Positions 9,062 through 15,346 of a stretch of DNA of 29,207 nt are shown one piece after another. The first letter of the stretch is position 1, and each line of letters starts with the position of its first letter. The position numbers were made by a program, and so were the translations under genes. The notes beneath the pieces were generated by a model. That model was given only the letters and a program-made list of their open reading frames with translations, did not search any database and had not been told where the DNA came from. This DNA comes from Candidatus Saccharibacteria bacterium UBA5170 (GTDB lineage: Bacteria > Patescibacteriota > Saccharimonadia > Saccharimonadales > Saccharimonadaceae), in the NCBI GenBank assembly GCA_002413425.1, contig DHWY01000003.1:316141-345347 (forward strand), written 5' to 3'.

Positions 9062-9080
9062 ACCCTGTGCGGTCTTTTTG
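9060..9080 (+). terminator. Short intrinsic terminator after rsmD
   Basis: AGACC (9060-9064) pairs with GGTCT (9071-9075) around a 6-nt loop and runs straight into TTTTG. The stem overlaps the rsmD stop codon. It is short, but the T-tract is well placed. Confidence 0.6.
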
Positions 9081-9094
9081 TTTGTCATTTTTTC

Positions 9095-9103
9095 TGTCAT
9101 AAT
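9095..9103 (+). promoter_or_regulatory. Leaderless extended -10 promoter of the 9110 gene
   Basis: TGT-CATAAT at 9095-9103 ends 6 nt before ATG 9110, placing the expected transcription start on the start codon. No convincing -35 is seen. Confidence 0.6.
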
Positions 9104-9109
9104 AAGGGT

Positions 9110-9613
9110 ATGAATCGGCGTGAGGAAATTTCAATGAGTGGATATTATCATGATCTTGTTGAGCGTGGTTTTAGCGTTCATCACGGGTGGAGCAAGGACC
9201 TCGAGCAACAGGGAGTGGCTCGTCCAAGCCAAGGTGAACTGGTGTACGATCTTGGGCGAGCTGCCCTACTGGCGGGCGTCATCAGGTTCACTCCCTTGGA
9301 GCGGGTTAACAATGCGAAGTATGGCGGGTATTTATTTGATGAGCGCCTGGAGGGTGAGTTCGCGCGTGATCGTTCGCTGGCGCTACGTTTCGGACAAGCC
9401 GCCTTGCTCGATTTTGAAATATGGCAAGCTTATGACGATGATCTAGGGCTTAAAAGCGATAGGGATGACACCGATAGCCTTAAAACCTATGAGGAATTGG
9501 GCTTCAGGCGAATAGGGTCGTTGAGGTCGACAGATGAGCGTGTAACGATGCTCCGTCCAGGTATTGTCAGTCGACGTTCAGGAATCGCTAGGGGTGAGGC
9601 CGAGACGCTTTAG
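9110..9613 (+). CDS. Hypothetical protein, 167 aa
   Basis: I do not recognise this protein. It is soluble and charged, without a signal peptide or membrane segment. It has an amphipathic helical middle (GELVYDLGRAALLAGVIRF), a conserved-looking segment NNAKYGGYLFDERLEGEF, an acidic stretch (YDDDLGLKSDRDDTDS) and an Arg-rich C-terminus. The ATG is supported by the -10 six bases upstream and by ordinary codon use in frame. Its last 36 bases overlap the 3' end of the convergent minus-strand gene 9578-10057. Both frames look coding there, so this overlap seems genuine rather than an artefact. Confidence 0.6.
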   Translation: MNRREEISMSGYYHDLVERGFSVHHGWSKDLEQQGVARPSQGELVYDLGRAALLAGVIRFTPLERVNNAKYGGYLFDERLEGEFARDRSLALRFGQAALLDFEIWQAYDDDLGLKSDRDDTDSLKTYEELGFRRIGSLRSTDERVTMLRPGIVSRRSGIARGEAETL

Positions 9614-10057
9614 CCGCTCGTTTATGTGATGTCGTTCAAAAAAGTCTCTGATATATTCATCTTCAGCCGTGGGCGTCAAATCGTTAATCTCTCTGTCGCC
9701 TACATCTGCAATAACCACGCCTGCGACATCATCGCTCATCATTACAGACTCACTACTGCCTTTATCGCTACTGTCATAGACGGTGAGGGTTAGCAGGTTC
9801 GAGCTCCTGTATAGGAGTGGCTCCGATATTACCAGCCTTGGGTCGCGAATCTGCGCTACCATAAATTTAGCTGGTCCCAGTGGGCCGAAGCGAAGAAAGC
9901 CCCATTTGGTGGCGTCCTCGTCTATATTCCAATTTCCGACATCAGCTGGAGTAATATCTTCTCGATTAGCAAGCATAAAAACCGTCTGGCGCATCAGTTC
10001 CTTTGGTGAAAGCGGAGGGGCGTCGCTTCTGTCTGGTGGTTGCTGCTCTTTACTCAT
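9578..10057 (-). CDS. Hypothetical protein, 159 aa
   Basis: I do not recognise this protein. The longer frame starting at 10225 is unlikely: Met at 10055-10057 lies 6 nt after TATTAT and gives a plausible hydrophilic start (MSKEQQPPDRSDAPPLS). The body alternates short strands and helices: ELMRQTVFMLANREDI, a Gly/Phe segment KWGFLRFGPLGPAKFMVAQI, then a strand-rich LLTLTVYDSS part. It ends with a charged helix (EYIRDFFERHHINERL). There is no signal peptide or transmembrane helix. It converges on and overlaps the 9110 gene by 36 bases. Confidence 0.6.
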   Translation of the reverse strand: MSKEQQPPDRSDAPPLSPKELMRQTVFMLANREDITPADVGNWNIDEDATKWGFLRFGPLGPAKFMVAQIRDPRLVISEPLLYRSSNLLTLTVYDSSDKGSSESVMMSDDVAGVVIADVGDREINDLTPTAEDEYIRDFFERHHINERLKRLGLTPSDS

Positions 10058-10063
10058 TATTCT

Positions 10064-10069
10064 ATAATA
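10064..10069 (-). promoter_or_regulatory. Leaderless -10 of the 9578-10057 gene
   Basis: On the minus strand TATTAT is followed by exactly 6 nt (AGAATA) and then ATG. There is no Shine-Dalgarno. This placement decides the start in favour of 10057. Confidence 0.6.
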
Positions 10070-10220
10070 CGCCGATTCGACAATAATGGCACCAACACAA
10101 CAGGGTGCGAAGGTTAAAGACCTATTCACCGACCAAAAGAAAGGACTATCGGCTAAAGCCTCCTCCGTTTGCTTATAAAAATATGTAAACACATTTTTAT
10201 TGCACTGCACTACGCGACCA

Positions 10221-10257
10221 TTCACGCCTAAAATTTGCTAAAGCAAATTTGCGTGAA
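10221..10257. repeat. Palindromic hairpin next to the tRNA-Leu(UAG) downstream region
   Basis: AAATTTGC (10231-10238), loop TAAA, GCAAATTT (10243-10250) is perfect. It is extended by outer arms TTCACGC (10221-10227) and GCGTGAA (10251-10257) across a 3-nt bulge. It has no T-tract. The right outer arm is also the start of the sequence that mimics the tRNA T-arm, so the two structures compete. The rest of 10070-10220 shows no gene I can support. Confidence 0.75.
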
Positions 10258-10345
10258 GGGTCGAGTCCTACGGATACCAAAGAAAATAGAGACCATGCGG
10301 TCTCTATTTTCTTTGGTACGCGAGAAAGGACTTGAACCTTCACGC
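10251..10345. repeat. Long inverted repeat spanning the tRNA-Leu(UAG) 3' end
   Basis: TACCAAAGAAAATAGAGACC (10275-10294), loop ATGC, and its perfect complement at 10299-10318 form a 20-bp stem that includes the encoded tRNA CCA end. Beyond this core, 10251-10268 (GCGTGAAGGGTCGAGTCC) matches the tRNA variable/T-arm strand GCGTGAAGGTTCAAGTCC at 16 of 18 positions in inverted orientation (10328-10345). In the minus-strand transcript the trailer can therefore pair with both the CCA end and the T-arm. A second, diverged copy of this arrangement follows tRNA-Leu(CAG). Confidence 0.85.
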
Positions 10346-10398
10346 CCGAAGGCACTAGCTCCTAAGGCTAGCGTGTCTACCAATTCCACCACTCGCGC
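10314..10398 (-). tRNA. tRNA-Leu (anticodon UAG), CCA encoded
   Basis: The minus strand starts GCGCGAGTGGTGGAA and folds as a class II tRNA. The acceptor is GCGCGAG with CTCGCGT (one G-U at the top). The D-loop contains TTGGTAGA. The anticodon stem CTAGC/GCTAG encloses CTTAGGA, giving anticodon UAG at plus positions 10362-10364. A long variable arm (GTGCCTTCGGGCG) and T-arm with GTTCAAG follow. Discriminator A and CCA are encoded (plus TGG at 10314-10316). Leucine identity fits the A73 discriminator and long variable arm. Confidence 0.95.
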
Positions 10399-10510
10399 AT
10401 ACATTTTCTATTACTTGCGTAAAATTTGGTACCTTACTACTATACCAAACAATAGACGTCTGATAAACCCTTCACCACGGACAAGTACTATACTTCTGCC
10501 GTGGCGCTTG

Positions 10511-10519
10511 TGCTATCAT
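10511..10519 (+). promoter_or_regulatory. Extended -10 promoter of the FAD oxidoreductase gene
   Basis: TGC-TATCAT at 10511-10519 predicts a start near 10526 and a leader of ~30 nt. The leader carries purine-rich AAAGAGATGGAG before the ATGATG start. A small inverted repeat CCACGG/CCGTGG (10486-10504 region) lies just upstream. Confidence 0.45.
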
Positions 10520-10556
10520 AAATATAACTAGATACAACGTCACAAAGAGATGGAGA

Positions 10557-12203
10557 ATGATGAGTAAAATCGCCCAATATTTAAACGAACATATCCTAGG
10601 TGAGGTCACGAGCTCGAAAGCTGTTCGCCAACGCTTTTCCCGTGACGCCAGTATTTTAACGATTACTCCTGAACTTGTGATGTTTCCTCGCGTGACGAAC
10701 GATATTCGTAAAGCGGCGCGATTTTCTTGGCAACTCGCCGAAAAAGGGCACGTCTTGCCAATTACTACTCGCGGCGGCGGCTCTGACCAAACAGGTGCGG
10801 CAATCGGACGAGGTATCATCGTTAATACGACCGCTCATTTGAATAACGTTATTCATCTTGGGCTAAAGGATAAAGATCGTTTCGTCCATGTTCAGCCAGG
10901 GGTAAACTTTAAATCTCTCAACGATATATTGAATTGGCACGGTCTTTACGTTCCAGCTTATCCCGAATCAGTCGCTTATAGTACCGTGGGCGGGGCCGTA
11001 GCGAACAATTCGGGTGGAGCGCTGTCTGGCCGCTTTGGGCCCATCGGTGACTACGTCACGCGGCTTGAGGTCGTTTTGGCGAATGGCGACCTGATCGAAA
11101 CGACCCGTCTGAATAAGCGCGACTTTAGCACCAAAAAAGGTCTCCAAACCTTCGAAGGTGAAATCTATCGAAAACTCGACGGTTTGATCGAAGACAACCA
11201 GAAACTCATCAACGACAAACTGGCCGGTAACGAACGTGATAATACGGGATACGGCCGCCTGTCGCAAGTCAAACATCGAGACGGTTCGTTTGATCTGACG
11301 CCGCTATTTGTCGGCAGCCAGGGAACGCTTGGTATTATTTCGGAAATCGTCTTAAAGACCGAGTACGTTAGCAATGACCAGACTATCGTTGTGGCTGTTG
11401 TCGATAACGACGAAACTGCCCACGATGCGGCCGATACCTTGCGATCGCTCGAGCCTACTATACTCGAGACGTTTGATGGCGAGTTATTTAACACCGCAAA
11501 AGCCCGTGGCAAAAAGTATCCGTTCTTTAACATCACGGAGAGCGATGCGACGGTCGGGGCAATTATTTATCTGCAGTTTAACGATTTCGGTGACCGAGCA
11601 CGCGCTCATAAACTAAAAAAGGCTTTAAAGGTTCTGGGTAAATACAGTGCGTCGGTTGTGACATCTGCCGACTACGCTGTCGACGAGCTTTCGGCTATCC
11701 GCGAAGTCATGTCGTCAACTTTCGTATCAGAGTCACAGGCCGAGTCTTATCCTCCGCTTATTGATGGTGCTCATATTCCATCTGACCGATACGCTGACTT
11801 TATTGCCGCCGTGGCCGAACTCGCCAAAAAACACCATGTTAAATTGCCGCTTCGAACACGGGTGCTTGATAGCGTCGTCTTTGCCCGCGCCGCCCTGCAA
11901 CTTGATAAACTGGCCGACAAACAAAAAATGCTCAAGTTGATCAACGACTATAGCCAGCTCGTCGACAAGCACAACGGTATCTTTGTCGCCGAATCGGGTG
12001 AAGGCCGTGTCAAGGCAAATGCTGCTTACGCTCTGCTAGAGGATGATGTCAAACAGCTATACGAGCAAGTCCGCCTGAGTTTTGACCCATTCGGTACCTT
12101 GAATCCTGGTGTCAAACAGCCCACTGAACTCAAAACATTGGTTGAAGCTCTGCGCTCAACCTATGACCTAGCTGACTTTGCCGAGTACTCTCCTTACAGC
12201 TAG
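10557..12203 (+). CDS. FAD-binding oxidoreductase (glycolate/D-lactate dehydrogenase family)
   Basis: 548 residues with a PCMH-type FAD-binding N-terminal half: TTRGGGSDQTGAAIG for the pyrophosphate loop, YSTVGGAVANNSGG for the FAD-contacting turn, GYGRL, and LFVGSQGTLGIISEI. The C-terminal half matches the GlcD/D-lactate dehydrogenase cap, ending in the typical FDPFGTLNPGVK. Members oxidise 2-hydroxy acids and pass electrons to quinone or a partner protein. Here there is no Fe-S ferredoxin-like extension (such as GlpC/GlcF) and no partner gene next to it, so the acceptor is unknown. The start could be either of two adjacent ATGs (10557, 10560). It stands alone between two tRNA-Leu genes. The family is firm and the substrate is not determined. 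Confidence 0.88.
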   Translation: MMSKIAQYLNEHILGEVTSSKAVRQRFSRDASILTITPELVMFPRVTNDIRKAARFSWQLAEKGHVLPITTRGGGSDQTGAAIGRGIIVNTTAHLNNVIHLGLKDKDRFVHVQPGVNFKSLNDILNWHGLYVPAYPESVAYSTVGGAVANNSGGALSGRFGPIGDYVTRLEVVLANGDLIETTRLNKRDFSTKKGLQTFEGEIYRKLDGLIEDNQKLINDKLAGNERDNTGYGRLSQVKHRDGSFDLTPLFVGSQGTLGIISEIVLKTEYVSNDQTIVVAVVDNDETAHDAADTLRSLEPTILETFDGELFNTAKARGKKYPFFNITESDATVGAIIYLQFNDFGDRARAHKLKKALKVLGKYSASVVTSADYAVDELSAIREVMSSTFVSESQAESYPPLIDGAHIPSDRYADFIAAVAELAKKHHVKLPLRTRVLDSVVFARAALQLDKLADKQKMLKLINDYSQLVDKHNGIFVAESGEGRVKANAAYALLEDDVKQLYEQVRLSFDPFGTLNPGVKQPTELKTLVEALRSTYDLADFAEYSPYS

Positions 12204-12230
12204 AATTCTAATAGCTAACTCTCGTTGGTG

Positions 12231-12236
12231 TATACT
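12231..12236 (+). promoter_or_regulatory. -10 element of tRNA-Leu(CAG)
   Basis: TATACT at 12231-12236 lies 20 nt before the mature 5' end, leaving a 13-14 nt 5' leader for RNase P. No clear -35 is seen. Confidence 0.5.
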
Positions 12237-12256
12237 AGTCAGGTTACTAACTGTAT

Positions 12257-12342
12257 GCGCGAGTGGCGGAATGGTAGACGCGCTAGCTTCAGGTGCTAGT
12301 GTCCTTCGGGACGTGGAGGTTCAAGTCCTCTCTCGCGTACCA
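12257..12342 (+). tRNA. tRNA-Leu (anticodon CAG), CCA encoded
   Basis: A class II tRNA starting GCGCGAGTGGCGGAATGG. The acceptor is GCGCGAG/CTCGCGT with one G-U. The anticodon stem CTAGC/GCTAG encloses TTCAGGT, giving anticodon CAG at 12290-12292. A variable arm with CCTTCGGG and T-arm GGAGG-TTCAAGT-CCTCT follow. Discriminator A and CCA are encoded at 12339-12342. It closely resembles the tRNA-Leu(UAG) at 10314-10398 and is the apparent parent of the degenerate copy at 15682. Confidence 0.95.
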
Positions 12343-12412
12343 AAGAAAATAGAGACCGTATGGCCTCTATTTTCTTTGGTACCCGTAAGACTCAGCACTT
12401 ACGCGTCCCGAA
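12337..12412 (+). repeat. Inverted repeat trailing tRNA-Leu(CAG)
   Basis: 12337-12357 and 12362-12382 form a 21-bp stem with one A-C mismatch and loop GTAT. The left arm includes the encoded CCA end. It uses the same core as the copy at 10275-10318. Downstream, 12383-12412 in antisense reads like the tRNA's own variable/T-arm, including a 9-base match TTCGGGACG (tRNA 12305-12313). It may work as a terminator-like hairpin, but it lacks a clean T-tract after the stem. The following ~110 nt up to 12534 contain no gene I can support. Confidence 0.8.
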
Positions 12413-12534
12413 AAGTGTTTACATTTTTCTGTGACTGAGCGGAAAAGCGAAGCGCTGTTTTCTCTTGTATAAAAAACAAGAATCCGTTAAAACTGGTGTC
12501 GGTCCACTTGTCGTCATCGTCGTTTTTTTGACAA

Positions 12535-12571
12535 AAGTAGAGCCCCGTTCCGAAGGAGCGGGGCTCTACTT
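12535..12571 (-). terminator. Strong intrinsic terminator of the 12593-12988 gene
   Basis: A perfect 13-bp stem (12535-12547 with 12559-12571, arm AAGTAGAGCCCCG) encloses an 11-nt loop. On the minus strand the stem ends in CTACTT and runs into TTGTC followed by seven Ts after a few bases (TTTTGTCAAAAAAA). Confidence 0.8.
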
Positions 12572-12592
12572 CAGAACGGGGCTAGCTATGGG

Positions 12593-12988
12593 CTAGTCTT
12601 CTAGCAGTATTGAGAATACGAAGCCGCTGCCCAATCCGGCAGCGCATGCCGCGGCCAGACTGCCGATGACAATGCCGAAGCCGGTGTAGCCGTTCGGGTC
12701 AGCGCTCCAGTTGGCCTGGGTCCACCAGGTCACCAGCAGTATGCTGACTAGGACATCGGCCGCAATTGTGCCGATCACGCCAACGAGTTGGCTGAAACCG
12801 GAGACATGGCGTCGTTTTTCGGCCAAGGTACTGATGGCTGCCAGGGCCACGGCAAGGCCGATAACAATGACTGCCAACACGCCGAGAGTAGCTCCGCTGT
12901 ATCCGAAGATACCATAGCTGTTGCCCCTTTCCTGGGCAACCGTCGAAATGGACAGGGCCTGCGCCGTAGCGCTTAGGGTAAGGGACAT
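12593..12988 (-). CDS. Small membrane protein, 131 aa, function unknown
   Basis: I do not recognise a family. A polar/signal-like N-terminus of ~30 residues precedes three predicted membrane helices: about 31-53 (ATLGVLAVIVIGLAVALAAI), 68-88 (LVGVIGTIAADVLVSILLVT) and 103-127 (GFGIVIGSLAAACAAGLGSG). A basic loop AEKRRH lies between the first two. Gly/Ala-rich helices suggest tight packing or oligomerisation. The ATG at 12986-12988 is fixed by a textbook promoter whose -10 ends 6 nt upstream. It is divergent from the prepilin operon across ~120 nt, so a link to the pilus or cell surface is possible but unproven. A strong terminator follows. Confidence 0.7.
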   Translation of the reverse strand: MSLTLSATAQALSISTVAQERGNSYGIFGYSGATLGVLAVIVIGLAVALAAISTLAEKRRHVSGFSQLVGVIGTIAADVLVSILLVTWWTQANWSADPNGYTGFGIVIGSLAAACAAGLGSGFVFSILLED

Positions 12989-12994
12989 AGAGAT

Positions 12995-13023
12995 ATGCTA
13001 GCACAAAAAAGATATTTTGTCAA
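12995..13023 (-). promoter_or_regulatory. Consensus leaderless promoter of the membrane-protein gene
   Basis: Minus strand TTGACA (13018-13023), a 17-nt spacer and extended -10 TGC-TAGCAT (hexamer 12995-13000). Six bases then lead to the ATG. It has near-consensus elements at ideal spacing, and transcription should start at the start codon. Confidence 0.75.
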
Positions 13024-13072
13024 CCACACAGACCTCTTTCTATACATGGCAAATTGACAAACTTGTTCGATT

Positions 13073-13101
13073 TTGACCTTGTATCCTATTTAGCTTATAC
13101 T
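13073..13101 (+). promoter_or_regulatory. Prepilin operon promoter
   Basis: TTGACC (13073-13078), 17-nt spacer, TATACT (13096-13101). The hexamer ends 10 nt before ATG 13112, so the 5' leader would be about 4 nt, too short for a Shine-Dalgarno. Confidence 0.75.
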
Positions 13102-13111
13102 TACAACATCC

Positions 13112-14128
13112 ATGTGGGCAAAACATAAACAACACGGTTTCACGATTGTCGAACTGCTGATTGTAATAGTGGTGATTGGCATTCTGGCCGCTATTAGCAT
13201 CGTGGCCTACACGGGTATCCAACAACGCGCCGTAGTCGCCTCGCTGACGTTAGACCTAGATAATGCCTCGAAGTTGCTAAAACTATTCCAAGTCGACAAT
13301 AGTGCGTATCCAGCTACCATCAACTGCGCTATAGCGGATAGCGCAGTTAACAAATGTATCAAATCGAGTAACGGTACAACCTACCAATACTTAGCAACTA
13401 CCACACCTCAGCTATTCTGTGTCACCGCTACTAATGGCACTTCTAGTTACAATATTAGTCAAGATAATCAGCCAACAACGGGTCCTTGCCCAGTATTACG
13501 GTTAGATGCAAGCAACTCTTTATCATACTCAGGCGCAGGTACAACTTGGAGCGACCTAAGCGCCAATGCTAATAATGGTTCCTTGATGAATGGCGTAGGT
13601 TACAGCAGTATCAATGGAGGTGCTTTGAACTTTGATGGAGTAGATGATTATGTCACAGTAAACTCTACTCCGGCTTTGAATTTTAGTAGTAATGGAAATT
13701 TTACAATTTCCGTTTGGATAAATCCCGCAATAGTTTCTTCGACATGGAGACGAGGAATCATTGTTCAGGAAAGCTATCTAAGCAATGGATATCGGTTTGG
13801 TATTGCGGGTGGTGGGCAGCCTATGTTTTGGACAACACAAAGTGGGGGAACGCTTGATATGATTTCTTCTCAAAGCCTAGTCCTTAACCAATGGGCGAAT
13901 GTAGTTGTTACGTTCAGCAACCAACAGGCTTACATCTATGTAAATGGTTTACAGACGGGAAGTTCAACCGGTACGTACGTAGCTGGTTCTAACTCCGTAC
14001 GTATTGGAACCAGCGTAAGTGAGCCGTACAGTGGGTTACTAAGCAATACAAGATTTGATGTGCGAGCGCTTACTTCCACTGAAATCTTACAAGGCTTCAA
14101 TAACGCTAGAGGTCGATATGGGTTATAG
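13112..14128 (+). CDS. Type IV prepilin-like protein with C-terminal LamG/concanavalin-like domain
   Basis: 338 residues. The class III leader is MWAKHKQHG, with predicted PilD cleavage before F10 and the conserved Glu at mature position 5 (E14), then the hydrophobic assembly helix (LLIVIVVIGILAAISIVAY). Residues ~35-125 look like a small pilin head with cysteines C72, C82, C103 and C126. From ~128 a laminin-G/LamG_3-type jelly roll follows: LRLDASNSLSY, ALNFDGVDDYV, FTISVWINP, NQWANVVVTF, AYIYVNG, SVRIGT and YSGLLSNTRFDVRALTSTEI. This gives a pilin tip or surface adhesin, probably binding carbohydrate on another cell; that role is inferred. The second prepilin starts inside its last codons. 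Confidence 0.88.
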   Translation: MWAKHKQHGFTIVELLIVIVVIGILAAISIVAYTGIQQRAVVASLTLDLDNASKLLKLFQVDNSAYPATINCAIADSAVNKCIKSSNGTTYQYLATTTPQLFCVTATNGTSSYNISQDNQPTTGPCPVLRLDASNSLSYSGAGTTWSDLSANANNGSLMNGVGYSSINGGALNFDGVDDYVTVNSTPALNFSSNGNFTISVWINPAIVSSTWRRGIIVQESYLSNGYRFGIAGGGQPMFWTTQSGGTLDMISSQSLVLNQWANVVVTFSNQQAYIYVNGLQTGSSTGTYVAGSNSVRIGTSVSEPYSGLLSNTRFDVRALTSTEILQGFNNARGRYGL

Positions 14129-14597
14129 AAAAGAATCGTATTCTCGAGGCTTTACCATTGTCGAACTCCTGATTGTCATTGTTGTGATTGGCATCCTAGC
14201 TGCTATTACTATTGTCGCATATAACGGCATCCAAGGCCGGGCTCGTGATGCCCAGCGCGTTAGTGCAATGACTAATCTCAAGACCGCCATTGAGCTGTAC
14301 GGTGTCGACAATGGTTTTTATCCGCTGTGTGCTGGCAACTTTGCCTGCACCTCGACTGGGGCTTACAGCCCCATCAATTTATTGCCGATGACGCCGCCGA
14401 TGGCAAACGACCCCATCAATACCGCTACTCAATTCGGCTACTACTACGCCCGGGGTTTCAAGAAAACCGGGACTCGCACCTTCTCTAGTACTGGTCTGAC
14501 AACCGACTACATCATAGCTACGCGACTCGAAGGGTCGAGCGTGGCGGCCTTTTCTGGTTGGGATAACTCTAGTTTAAATTATCTTGAGGGAAATTAA
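14118..14597 (+). CDS. Type IV prepilin-like protein, 159 aa
   Basis: The leader MGYRKESYSRG is followed by FTIVELLIVIVVIGILAAIT, the N-methylation/assembly helix with Glu at mature position 5, then IVAYNGIQGRARDAQRVS. The globular part (~45-159) includes a cysteine pair (PLCAGNFACTS) and a Tyr-rich strand (QFGYYYARGF). The N-terminal ~90 bases are close to those of the preceding gene, suggesting duplication. I chose ATG 14118, which overlaps the previous stop by 11 nt and has AGAGG five bases upstream; a longer frame from 14055 would overlap more deeply and spoil the leader peptide. It is probably a major or minor pilin assembled with the LamG prepilin. Assembly genes (pilB, pilC, pilD) are not in the window. 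Confidence 0.9.
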   Translation: MGYRKESYSRGFTIVELLIVIVVIGILAAITIVAYNGIQGRARDAQRVSAMTNLKTAIELYGVDNGFYPLCAGNFACTSTGAYSPINLLPMTPPMANDPINTATQFGYYYARGFKKTGTRTFSSTGLTTDYIIATRLEGSSVAAFSGWDNSSLNYLEGN

Positions 14598-14673
14598 TTA
14601 CACCAACTGCATACACAAATCGCCCGCCTTTGATAACAGTCGCTGAGGTCCGGCCTACGCAGTACAGGTGGTC

Positions 14674-14708
14674 CAAAAAAAGTAAGCCCCGCCTTCACGG
14701 AGCTTACT
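14674..14708 (-). terminator. Intrinsic terminator of the gam-like gene
   Basis: On the minus strand AGTAAGCTCCG pairs with CGGGGCTTACT (one G-U) around a short loop and is followed by TTTTTTT. It is a clear rho-independent terminator ~30 nt after the stop at 14739. Confidence 0.85.
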
Positions 14709-14738
14709 GTTGTAGTTGCTCAACATGATGGCGGGGCG

Positions 14739-15278
14739 CTAGTCGGTTCGATCTAGGGTTGTGCGGAGAGGGTGCAGGCGACGGATACGCTCGATACCAA
14801 GCTTCGGTAGCTTGATGGTCAAGTTCTCCGGCTGGTCGAGGTGCATACCAGGTGCCCTGTCGACAAACTCGGGGTCTTTTTTCAGCGCATCCTTGTTAAG
14901 GGTACGCTTGCCGAGCCTGGTGAACATCCGAAGCCTGCCCATGCGCTTGATGTAGCTCATTGCAGCCTTTTCGTTGTCTACGACCAACGAAGTGGCCGCA
15001 AGCTTGGCGCTGAGCGTGCCACCGCGCAAGACAACCATCTTGCCTTTGCCTTCGGTAAGGAAACCGCGGTGCAAGCTGTAGATACTGGTGATACGATCGA
15101 CCAATTCCTCTCGGATAGTCGTCAGGGCATCTACTTTAGGTCCGTACTTGTCCAGAACTGCCTTGATTTGTCGGTTCTTGGCGAGCTCGGCTTGTCCGAG
15201 CAGACCCTCAGTTTTGGATAGGCTATCGAGTAGCGACTGAAGCGTATCAATCGCCTCAGTTTGCGGCACAGCAGTCAT
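14739..15278 (-). CDS. Mu Gam-like DNA-end-binding (host-nuclease inhibitor) protein
   Basis: 179 residues, the usual Gam length. A long N-terminal helical/coiled region (~5-70) leads into the beta core with RGGTLSAKLAATSLVV (Gam-type G-T-x-x-x-R/K strand). The family's C-terminal pattern follows: RTLNKDALKKDPEFVDRAPGM, where the Asn-Lys-Asp-Ala-Leu-Lys piece precedes the PGM(V)-type turn and a final strand NLTIKLPKL. Mu Gam is a Ku-like dimer that coats double-strand ends and blocks exonucleases. Here it is chromosomal with no phage genes beside it, so it may serve end protection or repair. Translation starts at ATG 15276-15278 with AGGTGA 5 nt upstream. It lies 68 nt downstream of the acidic protein gene and may share its transcript, with an extra promoter in between. 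Confidence 0.8.
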   Translation of the reverse strand: MTAVPQTEAIDTLQSLLDSLSKTEGLLGQAELAKNRQIKAVLDKYGPKVDALTTIREELVDRITSIYSLHRGFLTEGKGKMVVLRGGTLSAKLAATSLVVDNEKAAMSYIKRMGRLRMFTRLGKRTLNKDALKKDPEFVDRAPGMHLDQPENLTIKLPKLGIERIRRLHPLRTTLDRTD

Positions 15279-15326
15279 ATCTCACCTCTCTAATTGGGAA
15301 AGATCTCTAGAACACTAGCTGTCTAT

Positions 15327-15332
15327 ATTATA
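15327..15332 (-). promoter_or_regulatory. Internal -10 upstream of the gam-like gene
   Basis: Minus-strand TATAAT just after the stop of the acidic-protein gene gives a ~40-nt leader carrying the AGAGGTGA ribosome binding site. The -35 region is poor, so it may be weak. Confidence 0.45.
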
Positions 15333-15346
15333 TTACAATTACGTAT

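Noticed and set aside
9138..9446. 102-aa alternative frame inside the 9110 gene
   Set aside because: It starts inside the coding region without its own -10 or Shine-Dalgarno, and the Trp/Ser-rich content looks like a shadow frame.
10058..10225. Extension of the 159-aa minus-strand protein to a start at 10225
   Set aside because: The extension is Cys/aromatic-rich and protein-unlike, and a -10 box sits 6 nt before the internal ATG at 10057.
10235..10531. 98-aa plus-strand frame over the tRNA-Leu(UAG)
   Set aside because: It runs antisense through a tRNA and its hairpin and has no credible start signal or protein-like composition.
12699..13004. 101-aa minus-strand frame over the small membrane protein
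   Set aside because: It is in another frame of the same strand. The 131-aa frame has the promoter-placed ATG and three clean membrane helices; this one is Arg/Cys/Gly-rich.
14739..15278. Prophage remnant around the Gam-like gene
   Set aside because: No terminase, capsid, transposase or integrase is nearby; both sides are ordinary chromosomal genes.
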